DNA of 64,000 nucleotides from Streptomyces venezuelae (GCF_008642355.1 NZ_CP029193.1:6224001-6288000); one strand, 5' to 3'. Counted from the first letter of the stretch, positions 1 through 9,528 are shown. Numbers and translations: made by a program. Notes: generated by a model not told the origin, from the letters alone.

Positions 1-1
1 G

Positions 2-1591
2 CTGTTCGCGGTGCTGCGCGTCGGCGCCGCGTACGTGCCGCTGGAGCTCGACCACCCGGACGAACGGATCGCGGCGATCGTCGAGGACGCCCGCCCGGAC
101 ACGATCCTCACGGTCAGCGCGGTCGCGCCGCGGCTGACCGGGACCGTGGCCGACACCGCCGGCCTGATCGAACTGGACCGGCCGCTGCCCGCGGCCGAAC
201 CGTTCGTCACGTTCGCCCCCGACGACCCGGACCGGCTGCGGCACCCCGCGTACACGATCTACACCTCCGGGTCGACCGGAAAGCCCAAGGGCGTGGTGAC
301 CGAGTACGCCGGGCTCACCAACATGCTCGTCAACCACCAGCGGCGGATCTTCGAACCGGTCCTCGCCGAGCACGGCCACCGGACCTTCCGGATCGCGCAC
401 ACCGTGTCCTTCGCCTTCGACATGTCGTGGGAGGAGCTCCTGTGGCTCGCCGACGGCCACGAAGTGCACATCTGCGACGAGGAGCTGCGCCGCGACGCGC
501 CCGGCCTGGTCGAGTACTGCCTGGGGCACGGGATCGACGTCATCAACGTCACCCCGACGTACGCGCAACAGCTGGTGGCCGAGGGCCTCCTCGACCAGCC
601 GGAGCGCCGCCCGGCGCTCGTGCTGCTCGGCGGCGAGGCCGTCACGCCGACGCTGTGGCAGCGGCTCGCCGAGACGGAGGGGACGGTCGGCTACAACCTG
701 TACGGCCCCACCGAGTACACGATCAACACCCTCGGCGTGGGCACCTTCGAGTGCCAGGACCCGGTGGTGGGCGTGCCCATCGACAACACCGACGTGTACG
801 TGCTCGACCCGTGGCTGCGGCCACTGCCCGACGGTGTCCCCGGCGAGCTGTACGTGTCGGGCGTCGGCATCGCGCGCGGCTACCTCGGCCAGTGCGCGCA
901 GACCGCGCACCGCTTCGTCGCCTGCCCCTTCGGCGCCCCCGGCGAGCGCATGTACCGCACCGGGGACCTGGTGTTCCGCAGGCCCGACGGGAACCTGACG
1001 TACCTGGGCCGCACCGACCAGCAGGTCAAGATCCGCGGACACCGCGTCGAACTCGGCGAGGTCGAGGCCGCGTTCGCCGCGCACCCCGCGGTGCGGTTCG
1101 CCGCCGCGGTCGCCCAGCCGGACCCGCAGGTCGACGGCGCGTACCGGCTCGCCGCCTATCTGGTGCTCGACGGCGCCGACCTGGCAGCCGTCGCCACCGA
1201 GGTGGGCACGGGCCTGCCGGACTTCCTGCGTCCGACGCACTACGCCGAGGTCGACAGCATCCCGCTGACCGTGAACGGGAAGGCCGACACCAAGGCGCTG
1301 CCGGAGGCCAAGCCCCTCGGCGCGCTGACCACATCGGGCGAGCGCGGTCCCGAGACCGAGACCGAGACGACGGTCTGCGAGTTCTTCGCCGAAGCACTGG
1401 ACCTCGACGACGACGAGGTGAGCGCGGTGAGTGACTTCGTGTCCCTCGGAGGACACTCGATGCTGGCGGTCCGGCTGATCGGGCTGCTCCGCCGCGAGTA
1501 CGGTCCTGTGATCACCATCCGAGACCTCTTCACCCTGCGAACCCCGGAAGCGATTGCCCGCCACCTCGATGACGACCATGACAACTCCTGA
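2..1591 (+). CDS. cchH: Coelichelin-type NRPS, C-terminal adenylation and carrier domains (partial)
   Basis: Only the last 529 residues are visible; the frame runs in from the left edge. It is an adenylation domain followed by a peptidyl carrier domain. Visible motifs are A3 ([11 protein letters not shown]), A5 (NLYGPTEYT), A7 (YRTGDLV), A8 ([15 protein letters not shown]), A10 (PLTVNGKAD) and the phosphopantetheine site LGGHSML. Aligned by eye to GrsA, the ten specificity residues read DMENLGLINK. I remember that code for N5-formyl-N5-hydroxyornithine in coelichelin synthetase CchH. There is no thioesterase after the carrier domain, as in CchH, so release probably uses a separate hydrolase. 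The next gene starts inside the last codons, which points to translational coupling. The exact product is inferred; an NRPS adenylation-carrier end is certain. Confidence 0.9.
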   Translation: MFAVLRVGAAYVPLELDHPDERIAAIVEDARPDTILTVSAVAPRLTGTVADTAGLIELDRPLPAAEPFVTFAPDDPDRLRHPAYTIYTSGSTGKPKGVVTEYAGLTNMLVNHQRRIFEPVLAEHGHRTFRIAHTVSFAFDMSWEELLWLADGHEVHICDEELRRDAPGLVEYCLGHGIDVINVTPTYAQQLVAEGLLDQPERRPALVLLGGEAVTPTLWQRLAETEGTVGYNLYGPTEYTINTLGVGTFECQDPVVGVPIDNTDVYVLDPWLRPLPDGVPGELYVSGVGIARGYLGQCAQTAHRFVACPFGAPGERMYRTGDLVFRRPDGNLTYLGRTDQQVKIRGHRVELGEVEAAFAAHPAVRFAAAVAQPDPQVDGAYRLAAYLVLDGADLAAVATEVGTGLPDFLRPTHYAEVDSIPLTVNGKADTKALPEAKPLGALTTSGERGPETETETTVCEFFAEALDLDDDEVSAVSDFVSLGGHSMLAVRLIGLLRREYGPVITIRDLFTLRTPEAIARHLDDDHDNS

Positions 1592-3281
1592 CACGAAGCG
1601 GTCTCGCCCGGGGACCGACATCCTCCGGACCGCCCTGCGCCGCAACGTCGGCGCGATGGTCCTGGGCACCGTCCTCATGGGCCTCTACCAGGCCGGTGAG
1701 ACGGCGTTCCCCATCGCGCTCGGCATGATCGTCGAGCACACGATGCGGGACGACAGGACCCTCGGCGCTCTCGCCCTCTCCATCGGCGCGCTCGCCGTGA
1801 TCATCACGACGGTCTCGCTGTCGTGGCGGTTCGGGATGCGCGTCCTGCAGAAGGCCAACACGACCGAGGCTCACCGCTGGCGCGTGAAGGTCGCCGGCTG
1901 CGGGCTCCAGCCGGTGGCCAGGGACGTCGACCTCAAGTCCGGCGAGGTCCTGACCATCGCCACCGAGGACGCCGACCAGACCGCCGACATCATCGAGGTG
2001 GTGCCGCTCCTGATCAGCTCGCTGGTCGCGGTGCTCGTCGCGGCGGTCGCACTCGGCATGGCCGACTACCGGCTCGGACTCCTCGTGATCGTGGGGACCG
2101 TCGCGATCCTGTCGATCCTCAGCGTGATGTCCAAGCGGATCGGGTCCAGCACGCGCGAGCAGCAGGCCCGGGTCGCGCGGGCCGGTGCGAAGGTCGCCGA
2201 CCTGATCAGCGGCCTGCGCCCGCTGCACGGCTTCGGCGGCAACCACGCGGCGTTCCGCTCCTACCGGGCCGTCAGCTCGGAGGCCAAGCAGCAGGCGGTC
2301 ACCGTCGCCAAGGTCAACGGCGTGTACGCGGGCACGGCCCAGGCCCTCAACGCGGTCCTCGCGGCCGCGGTGACCCTGACGGCGGGCTGGCTGGCGTTCG
2401 ACGGCGGCATCACCATCGGCGAACTCGTCATGGCCGTCGGCCTGGCGCAGTTCATCATGGAACCGCTGAAGATGTTCTCCGAGATGCCCAAGTACGTGAT
2501 GATCGCGCGGGCGTCGGCCGAGCGGATGGCCCTGGTCCTCACCGCGCCGCCGGTCACGGAACCCGGGACCGGTCGCCCGGCCGCGGGCGGGGACCTGGAG
2601 ATCGACGGTGTGTGCCACGGGCCGCTGCGCGGGGTGAAGTTCACGGTGGCGGCGGGCGAGTTCGTGGCCATCGCCGGGTACCAGCCGCGCGCGGTCGCCG
2701 ATCTGGCGTCGATCCTGGCGATGAACGTGCCGCCGGACGCGTACGAGGGTGTGGTGCGGGTCAGCGGGCAGGAGATGGCGGACCTGTCGGTGGAGGCGGT
2801 CCGCGAGCACATGCTGGTGAACCCGTACGACGGGGAGATCTTCGCGGGCACCCTCCGCTCGAACATCGACCCTTCGGGGACCAGCCGGACGATCTCCGAG
2901 GCCGTCGAGGCGTCCATGCTCACCGACGTGGTCGCTCTGCACCGTGAAGGCCTCGACTACGGGGTGCGCGACCGGGGGGCGAACCTCTCCGGAGGACAGC
3001 GCCAGCGCCTCTCCCTGGCCCGCGCGCTCGCCGCCGACACGGACGTCCTCGTCCTGCACAATCCGACGACGGCCGTCGACGCGGTCACCGAACAGCTCAT
3101 CGCGCGCAACGTCGCGAAGCTCCGCCGGGGCCGTACGACCGTCGTCATCACCAGCAGCCCGGCCATGCTGGACGCCGCCGACCGCGTCCTCGTCCTGGAC
3201 GACGGCGTCATCACCGCGGAGGACAGCCACCGCAACCTGCTCGCCTCCGACGAGGCCTACTGCGCGGCGGTGGCCAGGTGA
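1569..3281 (+). CDS. cchI: Siderophore ABC exporter, membrane-NBD half-transporter with degenerate NBD
   Basis: A 570-residue ABC half-transporter: hydrophobic membrane domain (about residues 20-310), then a nucleotide-binding domain. The signature [15 protein letters not shown] is intact. The P-loop position reads [13 protein letters not shown], with no GKS/T, and the Walker B region reads [12 protein letters not shown], so the catalytic DE pair is replaced by HN. It should therefore not hydrolyse ATP alone and probably forms a heterodimer with a competent partner. In S. coelicolor that would be CchG, which lies outside this window. It overlaps the NRPS end by 23 nt. The ATG at 1569 is chosen; an ATG at 1578 and a TTG at 1554 are alternatives. 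The role, exporting coelichelin or its intermediates, is inferred from position. Confidence 0.85.
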   Translation: MTTMTTPDTKRSRPGTDILRTALRRNVGAMVLGTVLMGLYQAGETAFPIALGMIVEHTMRDDRTLGALALSIGALAVIITTVSLSWRFGMRVLQKANTTEAHRWRVKVAGCGLQPVARDVDLKSGEVLTIATEDADQTADIIEVVPLLISSLVAVLVAAVALGMADYRLGLLVIVGTVAILSILSVMSKRIGSSTREQQARVARAGAKVADLISGLRPLHGFGGNHAAFRSYRAVSSEAKQQAVTVAKVNGVYAGTAQALNAVLAAAVTLTAGWLAFDGGITIGELVMAVGLAQFIMEPLKMFSEMPKYVMIARASAERMALVLTAPPVTEPGTGRPAAGGDLEIDGVCHGPLRGVKFTVAAGEFVAIAGYQPRAVADLASILAMNVPPDAYEGVVRVSGQEMADLSVEAVREHMLVNPYDGEIFAGTLRSNIDPSGTSRTISEAVEASMLTDVVALHREGLDYGVRDRGANLSGGQRQRLSLARALAADTDVLVLHNPTTAVDAVTEQLIARNVAKLRRGRTTVVITSSPAMLDAADRVLVLDDGVITAEDSHRNLLASDEAYCAAVAR

Positions 3282-3302
3282 CGGGCCTCCTCGACGCACG
3301 GT

Positions 3303-4409
3303 TCAGGAGAGCGCCCAGGCGACGTCCCTGAGGAGGGCGTGCCGCCAGCCCGCGCGGTCGTGGCCGGCGGCCGCCCGCGAGACCCGTACGGTCGCCCCGG
3401 CCTCCTCGACCAGGGTCTCGGTCAGCTCGCAGTGGGGGAGCATCTGCGGCTCGTGCTCGCCGACGTCGAACGCGATGCGCAGGCCGGACAGGTCGGGGCG
3501 TTCCGCGCGCAGCCGTGCGGCCATGGTGCCGCCCACCGGACCGCCCAGCGGGTCCTTGGACGCCATCGCGTCGGGCGTCCACCAGAACGACGGCGACTGG
3601 CACGCCACCCGGGACACCAGGCCGGGGAAGTCCAGCGCCGCGTACATCGCGCTGAGCCCGCCGAGGCTCTGCCCGGCGACCACCAGACGCTCCGGGTCCG
3701 CAGGCACGCCGCTCCCGGCCACCAGAGGCAGCAGTTCGTCCCGCACCGCCTCCCACAGCGCGGGATCGCACCCGAACTCGCCCAGCCTGTCCTTGGACGG
3801 CAGGAAGACGAGGGTGACCGGCTCCATCTCACCGGCGGCGACGGCCGACTCGAAGGCGGTCATGGCGGGGTGCAGGTAGAGCCAGTCGTCCCCGTCGAGC
3901 AGCAGCACCAACGGGCCGCCGCCTGCCACCGCGTGGACCCGCACGGTGCGCCGCCCGCCGAGCCGCTCACTGGTCCAGCGGATCCGGGTGCCGGGCAGGG
4001 GGAGGGTGTCGTCGGCTCCGACGGCCGGCCAGTGGGGCTGGGCGGGCGCGTCGGGGGTCGCCGCGATGGAGCGGTCGCCGCCGGCGCCGTGCGGGTTGAG
4101 CGGGTCGGCGTACGCCTGCTCTCCCACCAGGAACTGATAGGTCACGCGCAGCCGCGCGGGCATGCGTACTTCGGCGTACCAGCAGTCCGAGTCGGCCCAA
4201 CGGGTCAGGGGCACGGGGTCCGACCAGCTCTCGAAACCGATGCTCGCCCGCGAGCCGCGCCACAGGAACAGGGTCCGCCAGCCGTCGCCGTCGTCGGCGG
4301 GCAGGGAGACGGGGCTCCGGGCAGCCGACCAGAAGGCTTCGGTGCCCGGCTCACCGGACAGTGCGTACTCGGCGAAGGCGTTCCCGGTGTCGGCCGCGGG
4401 GCGCATCAA
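3303..4409 (-). CDS. cchJ: Fes/CchJ-type siderophore esterase
   Basis: A 368-residue alpha/beta hydrolase with the enterochelin-esterase layout. The N-terminal half is the Fes-type beta-rich domain (WRTLFLWRG near residue 43, then YQFLVGEQAYADPLNP). The C-terminal half is the esterase fold with the nucleophile elbow VVAGQSLGGLSAMYA and a late histidine in AAAGHDRAGWRHAL. In this gene order the family member CchJ is thought to release the peptide from the NRPS or to open the ferri-siderophore; the sequence cannot separate the two. The gene runs opposite to the NRPS and diverges from mbtH. Both share a gap holding an iron box, so repression by an iron-bound DmdR/IdeR regulator is likely. Confidence 0.82.
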   Translation of the reverse strand: MMRPAADTGNAFAEYALSGEPGTEAFWSAARSPVSLPADDGDGWRTLFLWRGSRASIGFESWSDPVPLTRWADSDCWYAEVRMPARLRVTYQFLVGEQAYADPLNPHGAGGDRSIAATPDAPAQPHWPAVGADDTLPLPGTRIRWTSERLGGRRTVRVHAVAGGGPLVLLLDGDDWLYLHPAMTAFESAVAAGEMEPVTLVFLPSKDRLGEFGCDPALWEAVRDELLPLVAGSGVPADPERLVVAGQSLGGLSAMYAALDFPGLVSRVACQSPSFWWTPDAMASKDPLGGPVGGTMAARLRAERPDLSGLRIAFDVGEHEPQMLPHCELTETLVEEAGATVRVSRAAAGHDRAGWRHALLRDVAWALS

Positions 4410-4455
4410 CGTCTCCTTGTGAGAGGGAAGGGAGTAAGGCTAAGCTCGCATTAAT

Positions 4456-4474
4456 TTAGGGGAGCCTAACCTAA
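4456..4474. promoter_or_regulatory. Iron box (DmdR/IdeR operator) between cchJ and cchK
   Basis: The plus strand reads TTAGGGGAGCCTAACCTAA. Its reverse complement differs at one position from the iron-box consensus I remember, TTAGGTTAGGCTCACCTAA. It lies in the 86-bp divergent gap, about 22 bp before the mbtH start and 47 bp before the esterase start, so it can control both. Confidence 0.88.
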
Positions 4475-4495
4475 TCCTGACGGAGGCACTGAAAC

Positions 4496-4708
4496 ATGAG
4501 CACCAACCCCTTCGACGACCCCGACGGCCGCTTCCTGGTCCTGGTGAACGACGAAGGACAGCACTCGCTCTGGCCGTCCTTCGCCGAGGTGCCCGGCGGC
4601 TGGACGACCGCCTTCGGCGAGGACTCGCGGGACGCCTGCCTGGAGTACATCGAGACCAACTGGACGGACCTGCGGCCGCGTTCCCTCGTGGCGTCGATGG
4701 AGGGCTGA
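4496..4708 (+). CDS. cchK: MbtH-family NRPS accessory protein
   Basis: A 70-residue MbtH-like protein. It has the family NPFDD start, the [19 protein letters not shown] core and the ending [14 protein letters not shown]. MbtH proteins bind NRPS adenylation domains and are often needed for their folding or activity, so the partner here is the upstream synthetase. An iron box lies just upstream and the Shine-Dalgarno sequence GGAGG precedes the ATG. Its place beside the esterase and exporter matches cchK of the S. coelicolor coelichelin cluster. Confidence 0.92.
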   Translation: MSTNPFDDPDGRFLVLVNDEGQHSLWPSFAEVPGGWTTAFGEDSRDACLEYIETNWTDLRPRSLVASMEG

Positions 4709-4757
4709 CCAGCACGGCCGCTGTCCGTGACCGGCGTGCGAGGGGGAGACACTTTCG

Positions 4758-6335
4758 ATGCTCTGCAAGAGGCTGACGAACGCGCGCTTCCTCACCATGG
4801 ATCCGGACCACCCCGTCGCCCACGACCTGGGCATCCTGCGGGGCCGGATCGCGGGCCTCGACGCGGCCGTGACCTCACGGCACGCGCGCGAGGTGATCGA
4901 TCTGCAGGGCGCCACCGTGCTGCCCGGCTTCATCGACGCCCACGTGCACCTGGCCTGGACCGGGCTCAAGGAGGACACCCCGAGCATCGCGGGCCGCACC
5001 CGCGTCGACGACGTGCTCGCCGTCGTGGCGGCCGCCGCGGCCCGCGAACGCACACCCGGCTCCTGGCTGCACATCGCCGGATACGACCAGCGGGCCCTCG
5101 GCCGCCATCTGACCGCCGCCGAACTGGACACGGTCAGCCGGGGCCACAAGGTGTACGTCCTGCACGACTCCGGACACGGCTGCGTCGTCAACTCCGCCGT
5201 CCTGGACCTGCTGCCGCCCGGCACCCCGCACGAGAACGGCTTCCTCGCCGAGGGCGCGATGGGCGCCGCCCGCGCGCTGCGCCTGCCGTACTCCCAGCGC
5301 GAACTGGCCGAGGCGATCGGGCGGGCCGCACGCACCTGTCTGGCCGAGGGCGTCACCGCGTGCGCCGAGGCGGGCATCGGCGGCACCCTCTTCGGCCACA
5401 GCCCGGTCGAGCTCGGCGCCTACCAACTCGCCCGCGACGAAGGGCTGCTGCCCCTGCGCGTCCAGCTCATGGTCGCCGCGGAACGGCTCCGCCCGGTCGC
5501 CGCGCACGAGGACGACGGCTTCCCCAGGGCCCTCGACCTGGGCCTGCGCACGGGCTTCGGCGACGACTGGCTCTCCGTGGGCGCGCTGAAGGTGTACACC
5601 GACGGCGGCATGATGGCCCGGACCGCGGCGCTCAGCAGACCGTACGAAGGACTCGGCCACGCGGGCCAGTTGCAGGACGACCCGGACACGCTCACCGACC
5701 TGATCGTCGACGGACACCTGGCGGGCTGGCAGCTCGCCGTCCACGCCATCGGCGACCGCGCGGCCGACCTCGCCCTGGACGCCCTGGAGCGGGCCCAGCG
5801 CCTCCGGCCGCGGCCCACCGCACGGCACCGCATCGAACACGCGGGCCTCATCCGCCCCGACCAGCTCCCGCGGTTCGCGCGGCTCGGCGTCTCCGCGGTC
5901 GTCCAGCCCACCTTCCTCCACAGCTTCGGCGACGACTACGCCGCGATCATGGGCGAGGAGCGGGCGCCCTGGCTCTACCGCGGCCGCGCGTTCCTGGACC
6001 ACGGCATCCCGCTGGTCGGCAGCTCCGACCGCCCCGTCACGGACGGCGCCCCGCTGCGCGCCGTGCAGTTCATGGTCGAGCGCGCGTCCGGGACCGGCCG
6101 CGTGATCGGCCCGGCCGAGGGCATCACCGTCGAAGAGGCCCTGCACGCCTACACGGTGGCCGGCGCCCGCGCCTGCCACTGGGAGGACACGTTGGGCACC
6201 CTCACGCCGGGCAAGCGCGCCGACCTGGTGGTGCTCGGCGACGACCCCCGACGTGTCGACACGTCACGTATCGGCGACATCGAGGTGGTCACGACGTACG
6301 TGGAGGGGGCGGAGACGGCCCTCAGGGACTCGTGA
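4758..6335 (+). CDS. Amidohydrolase family 3 (YtcJ-like) protein
   Basis: A 525-residue metal-dependent amidohydrolase of the YtcJ/formamide-deformylase group. Metal-ligand motifs are seen in order: FIDAHVHL near residue 55, HAIGDRAAD near residue 330, HRIEHAGLI near residue 360 and GSSDRPV near residue 420. The C-terminal composite domain ends with TLGTLTPGKRADLVVL. The substrate cannot be read from sequence. It starts 49 bp after mbtH on the same strand, so read-through from the siderophore operon is possible, but no siderophore role is known for this family. A role in opening a formamide bond would be speculation. Its last 14 bp overlap the end of the convergent helR gene. Confidence 0.82.
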   Translation: MLCKRLTNARFLTMDPDHPVAHDLGILRGRIAGLDAAVTSRHAREVIDLQGATVLPGFIDAHVHLAWTGLKEDTPSIAGRTRVDDVLAVVAAAAARERTPGSWLHIAGYDQRALGRHLTAAELDTVSRGHKVYVLHDSGHGCVVNSAVLDLLPPGTPHENGFLAEGAMGAARALRLPYSQRELAEAIGRAARTCLAEGVTACAEAGIGGTLFGHSPVELGAYQLARDEGLLPLRVQLMVAAERLRPVAAHEDDGFPRALDLGLRTGFGDDWLSVGALKVYTDGGMMARTAALSRPYEGLGHAGQLQDDPDTLTDLIVDGHLAGWQLAVHAIGDRAADLALDALERAQRLRPRPTARHRIEHAGLIRPDQLPRFARLGVSAVVQPTFLHSFGDDYAAIMGEERAPWLYRGRAFLDHGIPLVGSSDRPVTDGAPLRAVQFMVERASGTGRVIGPAEGITVEEALHAYTVAGARACHWEDTLGTLTPGKRADLVVLGDDPRRVDTSRIGDIEVVTTYVEGAETALRDS

Positions 6336-8580
6336 GGACGACGAGTCGCTGCGTCGCGCGGGTCATCGCGACATAGCGGTCGACCGCGCCCTCGACGCCC
6401 TCGCCGAACGTCTCCGGGTCGACGAGGACGACGAGGTCGAACTCGAGCCCCTTCGACAGCTCCGGAGTGAGGGACCGTACGCGTGACGGGACCTGGCACC
6501 GCTGCCGGAACTTCTCGTGGAAGGCCTGGTCGGCGATGACGCAGGCGACGCCGTCGTCGTGCGCGTCGAGCCAGGTTCCGAGGACCCGGTCGAGGTCCGC
6601 GACCGGTCCGTGGACGACGGGGATGCCGCTGCTGCGGATGGACGTCGGGACGTTGGCGTCGGGGATCTCGGCGCGGATGACCGGCTCGGCCTCCGCCATG
6701 ACCTCCTCCGGCGTGCGGTAGTTGATGCTGAGGGCGGCCATCGTCATTCGGTCGATGCCGGCCCGCCCGAGGCGTTCCTCCCAGGACTCCGTGAAGCCGT
6801 GCCGCGCCTGGGCCCGGTCACCGACGATGGTGAAGCTCCGCGAAGGACAGCGCAGCAGCAGCATCTGCCACTCCGCGTCGGTGAGTTCCTGCGCCTCGTC
6901 CACGACGACGTGCACGAACGGGCCCGCGAGCCGGTCCGGGTCCTCCGCGGGCAGCGCGCTCCCGTCGATCAGCGTGTCCTGGAGGTCCCTGCCGCGCAGC
7001 ATCCGCACCGCGCCCTCGCTGTCGTCACCGGCCGACGAGAAGTCCGCGGCCGAGAGGATCTCGTCGATGACACCGGCCATGCGCTCGCGCTCGGCGGCGA
7101 CGGCGGCGTCGTGGCGCCGCTTGCGCCGCGCCGCCTCCGGGTCGCCGAGCCGCTGCCGCGCGGCGTCCAGGAGCGGCAGGTCGGACACGGTCCAGGCCTG
7201 CGGGGCTTCCTTGCGCTGGAGCTTCGCGACCTCGTCGAGGCCGAGCCAGGGCGCGCACATCCGCAGATAAGCGGGGACCGTCCACAGGTCGGACACGAGG
7301 TCCGCGGCTTCGATCAGCGGCCACGCGCGGTGGAGCGTCGTGACCAGTTCCCTGTCCTGGCGCAGCGACCGCAGGAACGTCTCGGCCGGGACGCCGCCGT
7401 CGTCGTACGCCTCCGTGTCCTCGCCCATGCCGAGCTTGTCCATGAGGATCGTGGCCAGCTCCTCCCAGATCACCTCCCGTGCCTCGTTGTGCGGGGTGCC
7501 CGGGCCCGGCGCCCGGAAGGCCTCGGCCCAGTCGTCGGCGCTCACCCGTACGTCGGCCCAGGGCGTGGAGACCGTGTACGCGTCCGTGGGCGGCTCCTCG
7601 TAGAACCGGACGGCCTTCTCGATCGCCCGCACCATGTCCGCGGTCGACTTCAGGCGTGCCACGTCCGGGTCGCTCTCGGGGACGGCCGCGGCGCCCTCGG
7701 CGACCAGGTCGCGCAGGGTGCAGGTCTGCACGCCCTCCTCGCCGAGGCTGGGCAGGACGTCGGCGACGTACCCCAGATAGGGCTCGTGCGGGCCGACGAA
7801 CAGCACCCCGCCGCCGCGGCGGTGGTGGCCGAGCCGGGGATCGGAGTAGAGGAGGTACGCGGAACGGTGCAGGGCGACGACGGTCTTGCCCGTGCCGGGC
7901 CCGCCGTCGACGACGAGCGCCCCGCGGGAGCCCGCGCGGATGATCGCGTCCTGGTCGGACTGGATGGTGCCGAGCACGTCACGCATCCGGGCCGAACGCT
8001 TCCCGCCGAGGCTCGCGATGAAGGCGGACTGGTCGTCGAGCGCGGCGTGGTGTTCGAGGCCGTCGGCGGTGAAGACCTCGTCCCAGTAGTCGCTGATCCG
8101 GCCGCCGGTCCAGCGGTACCTGCGGCGGCTCGCCAGACCCATCGGGTTGGCGTGGGTCGCCGCGAAGAACGGCTCGGCGGCGGGCGAACGCCAGTCGACG
8201 AGCAGACGACGGCCCTCGCTGTCGGTGAGCCCGAGACGGCCTACGTACAGGGGCTCGGTGTCGGAGTCGTCGTTGTCGTCGCTGTCGTTGCGGTTGTCGT
8301 CCTGGACGACCACTCGTCCCAGACAGAGGTCGAGACCGAAACGCCGCAGGGCGCGCAGCCGGCCGCTGACCCGGTGGATCTCCGAGTCCCGGTCCATGGC
8401 CTCCCGGCCGATGCCGCCGGGCGCCTTGCGCAGGGTGTCGAGACGGCCGGAGAGTTCGGCGACCGTCTGGTCGAGGCACTCCGCGATCGCCGCGAAGTGC
8501 CGCTCGTCGCGAGCGATCAGCTCCGGCTCGGCCTTGGGCGAGAGATTGGCGGGCAGGTTGAACGCGCTGCTGCTGGTCAG
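6322..8580 (-). CDS. helR: HelR-type RNA polymerase-associated UvrD-like ATPase
   Basis: A 752-residue superfamily 1 helicase-like protein. Motifs in order: an N-terminal coiled-coil region (DERHFAAIAECLDQTVAEL), DWRSPAAEPFF, Walker A GGPGTGKTVVALHR, Walker B VVVDEAQELTDAEW, VGDRAQARHGF, SINYRTPEEV, KGLEFDLVVLVDP and VAMTRATQRLVVL. HelD/HelR proteins enter RNA polymerase and free stalled enzyme; HelR displaces rifamycins and gives tolerance. The frame is open to 8802, but the rifamycin-associated element lies inside that extension. I choose a CTG start at 8580, with GGAG six bases upstream and the family-like start (L)TSSSAFNLPANL. The unusual start codon is the weakest part of this call. Confidence 0.85.
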   Translation of the reverse strand: MTSSSAFNLPANLSPKAEPELIARDERHFAAIAECLDQTVAELSGRLDTLRKAPGGIGREAMDRDSEIHRVSGRLRALRRFGLDLCLGRVVVQDDNRNDSDDNDDSDTEPLYVGRLGLTDSEGRRLLVDWRSPAAEPFFAATHANPMGLASRRRYRWTGGRISDYWDEVFTADGLEHHAALDDQSAFIASLGGKRSARMRDVLGTIQSDQDAIIRAGSRGALVVDGGPGTGKTVVALHRSAYLLYSDPRLGHHRRGGGVLFVGPHEPYLGYVADVLPSLGEEGVQTCTLRDLVAEGAAAVPESDPDVARLKSTADMVRAIEKAVRFYEEPPTDAYTVSTPWADVRVSADDWAEAFRAPGPGTPHNEAREVIWEELATILMDKLGMGEDTEAYDDGGVPAETFLRSLRQDRELVTTLHRAWPLIEAADLVSDLWTVPAYLRMCAPWLGLDEVAKLQRKEAPQAWTVSDLPLLDAARQRLGDPEAARRKRRHDAAVAAERERMAGVIDEILSAADFSSAGDDSEGAVRMLRGRDLQDTLIDGSALPAEDPDRLAGPFVHVVVDEAQELTDAEWQMLLLRCPSRSFTIVGDRAQARHGFTESWEERLGRAGIDRMTMAALSINYRTPEEVMAEAEPVIRAEIPDANVPTSIRSSGIPVVHGPVADLDRVLGTWLDAHDDGVACVIADQAFHEKFRQRCQVPSRVRSLTPELSKGLEFDLVVLVDPETFGEGVEGAVDRYVAMTRATQRLVVLTSP

Positions 8581-8636
8581 GGGGGTCTCCGATGTCCGCG
8601 GAACGGGGGTGGGCCAGTGATTCTGCGGGACGGTGG

Positions 8637-8655
8637 GGGCCTTGCCGCAAGCCCC
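8637..8655 (-). promoter_or_regulatory. Rifamycin-associated element (RAE) upstream of helR
   Basis: Read on the minus strand, this 19-bp imperfect palindrome is GGGGCTTGCGGCAAGGCCC, identical to the RAE sequence I remember from rifamycin-inducible resistance genes (rph, rox, helR). A TATAGC hexamer lies just upstream on the same strand (8663-8668), which would place the transcript start close to the element. The element ends 56 bp before the proposed helR start. Rifamycin induction of this helicase is the expected behaviour. Confidence 0.87.
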
Positions 8656-8825
8656 CCTGTGGGCTATAACTTGAGAGTGGCAAGAGGTGGCTTTCCCCTC
8701 TTGCCTTTGTTGTGCTTGGGCCTTTGCCGTGTCCTGACCTTTCCCGTGTCCGGACGGGATGTCCGGCCCGCCTCTCTTCCAGGGTTCTTCCTCCGTGGCC
8801 ACTCTGCGTCAACTGGACGCGATAG

Positions 8826-8844
8826 TTAGGTAAGGCTAGCCTTA
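8826..8844. promoter_or_regulatory. Iron box upstream of the ArgA-like gene
   Basis: TTAGGTAAGGCTAGCCTTA matches the DmdR/IdeR operator pattern. It sits inside a perfect 20-bp palindrome at 8828-8847. It lies about 60 bp before the proposed start of the acetyltransferase and roughly 180 bp upstream of the RAE on the other strand, so the downstream plus-strand gene is the likely target. Confidence 0.85.
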
Positions 8845-8903
8845 CCTCGCCAGTTCGATCGTGGACCATCGTGAACCATCGTGGAACCGAGGAAGGTACA
8901 GCC

Positions 8904-9449
8904 TTGATCACGGCTACGCCGCGCCCTGCCCCGCTGCGCGAACTCCCCGCGCACGAACTTTCCGCGGGAGCGCCCGCCAGGGTGCCCGTCGTGCGCCCGG
9001 CCCGTGAGGAGGACGCCGCCGAACTCGCCGCGCTGTCCCGGCCCTTCGTGCGTTCGGGCGCGCTGCGCGAGAGGTCGGTCTCGGTCTACGCCGACCATGC
9101 CGCCGACTTCCTCGTCATGGCCGTACCCGGTGGTCCCCTCGAAGGCTGCGTGGGCCTGCGGGTGCATCCGGCCGACCCGGCGCGGGGCCGTGGACCGGTG
9201 GGCGTGCTCTACAACTTCTGCGTGGCCGGGCATCGGCAGGGTCGCGGAGTGGGGGCGGGGCTCATGCGCGCCGTACTGGCCGCCGCCCGCGCCAAGTCGC
9301 TCCATGCGCTGTTCACGGCGACGACGGGTGGGGGAGACCTGTTCCTGCGGTACGGATTCGCCCCCGCGGCGGTGTGGACGGCGCCGTCGGCGTGGGCGGA
9401 GTCCCTGGACCCGCGGCGCAACGCGCGGGTACTCGCCAGGAGCTTGTGA
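8904..9449 (+). CDS. ArgA-like GNAT acetyltransferase (candidate N-acetylglutamate synthase)
   Basis: A 181-residue GNAT protein. The N-terminal part VPVVRPAREEDAAELAALSRPFVRSGAL resembles short actinobacterial ArgA proteins. The acetyl-CoA loop is RQGRGVGAGLM, and the C-terminal part has FLRYGFAPA and a basic tail typical of ArgA. ArgA makes N-acetylglutamate from glutamate, the first step to ornithine. Convergent argB, argJ and argC lie directly downstream and an iron box lies upstream, so I infer iron-regulated ornithine supply for the siderophore. The TTG at 8904 has GAGGAAGG seven bases upstream and is preferred; an ATG at 8871 would add 11 residues. Another acyl-acceptor, such as a hydroxyornithine side chain, cannot be excluded. 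Confidence 0.72.
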   Translation: MITATPRPAPLRELPAHELSAGAPARVPVVRPAREEDAAELAALSRPFVRSGALRERSVSVYADHAADFLVMAVPGGPLEGCVGLRVHPADPARGRGPVGVLYNFCVAGHRQGRGVGAGLMRAVLAAARAKSLHALFTATTGGGDLFLRYGFAPAAVWTAPSAWAESLDPRRNARVLARSL

Positions 9450-9528
9450 GGCGGACGGAGTTCGTCAGGCCCGGTGCGACAGGGTTTCCGCGTCACGGTC
9501 CCCGGCGCTGGCGCTGGCATCGGCACCG

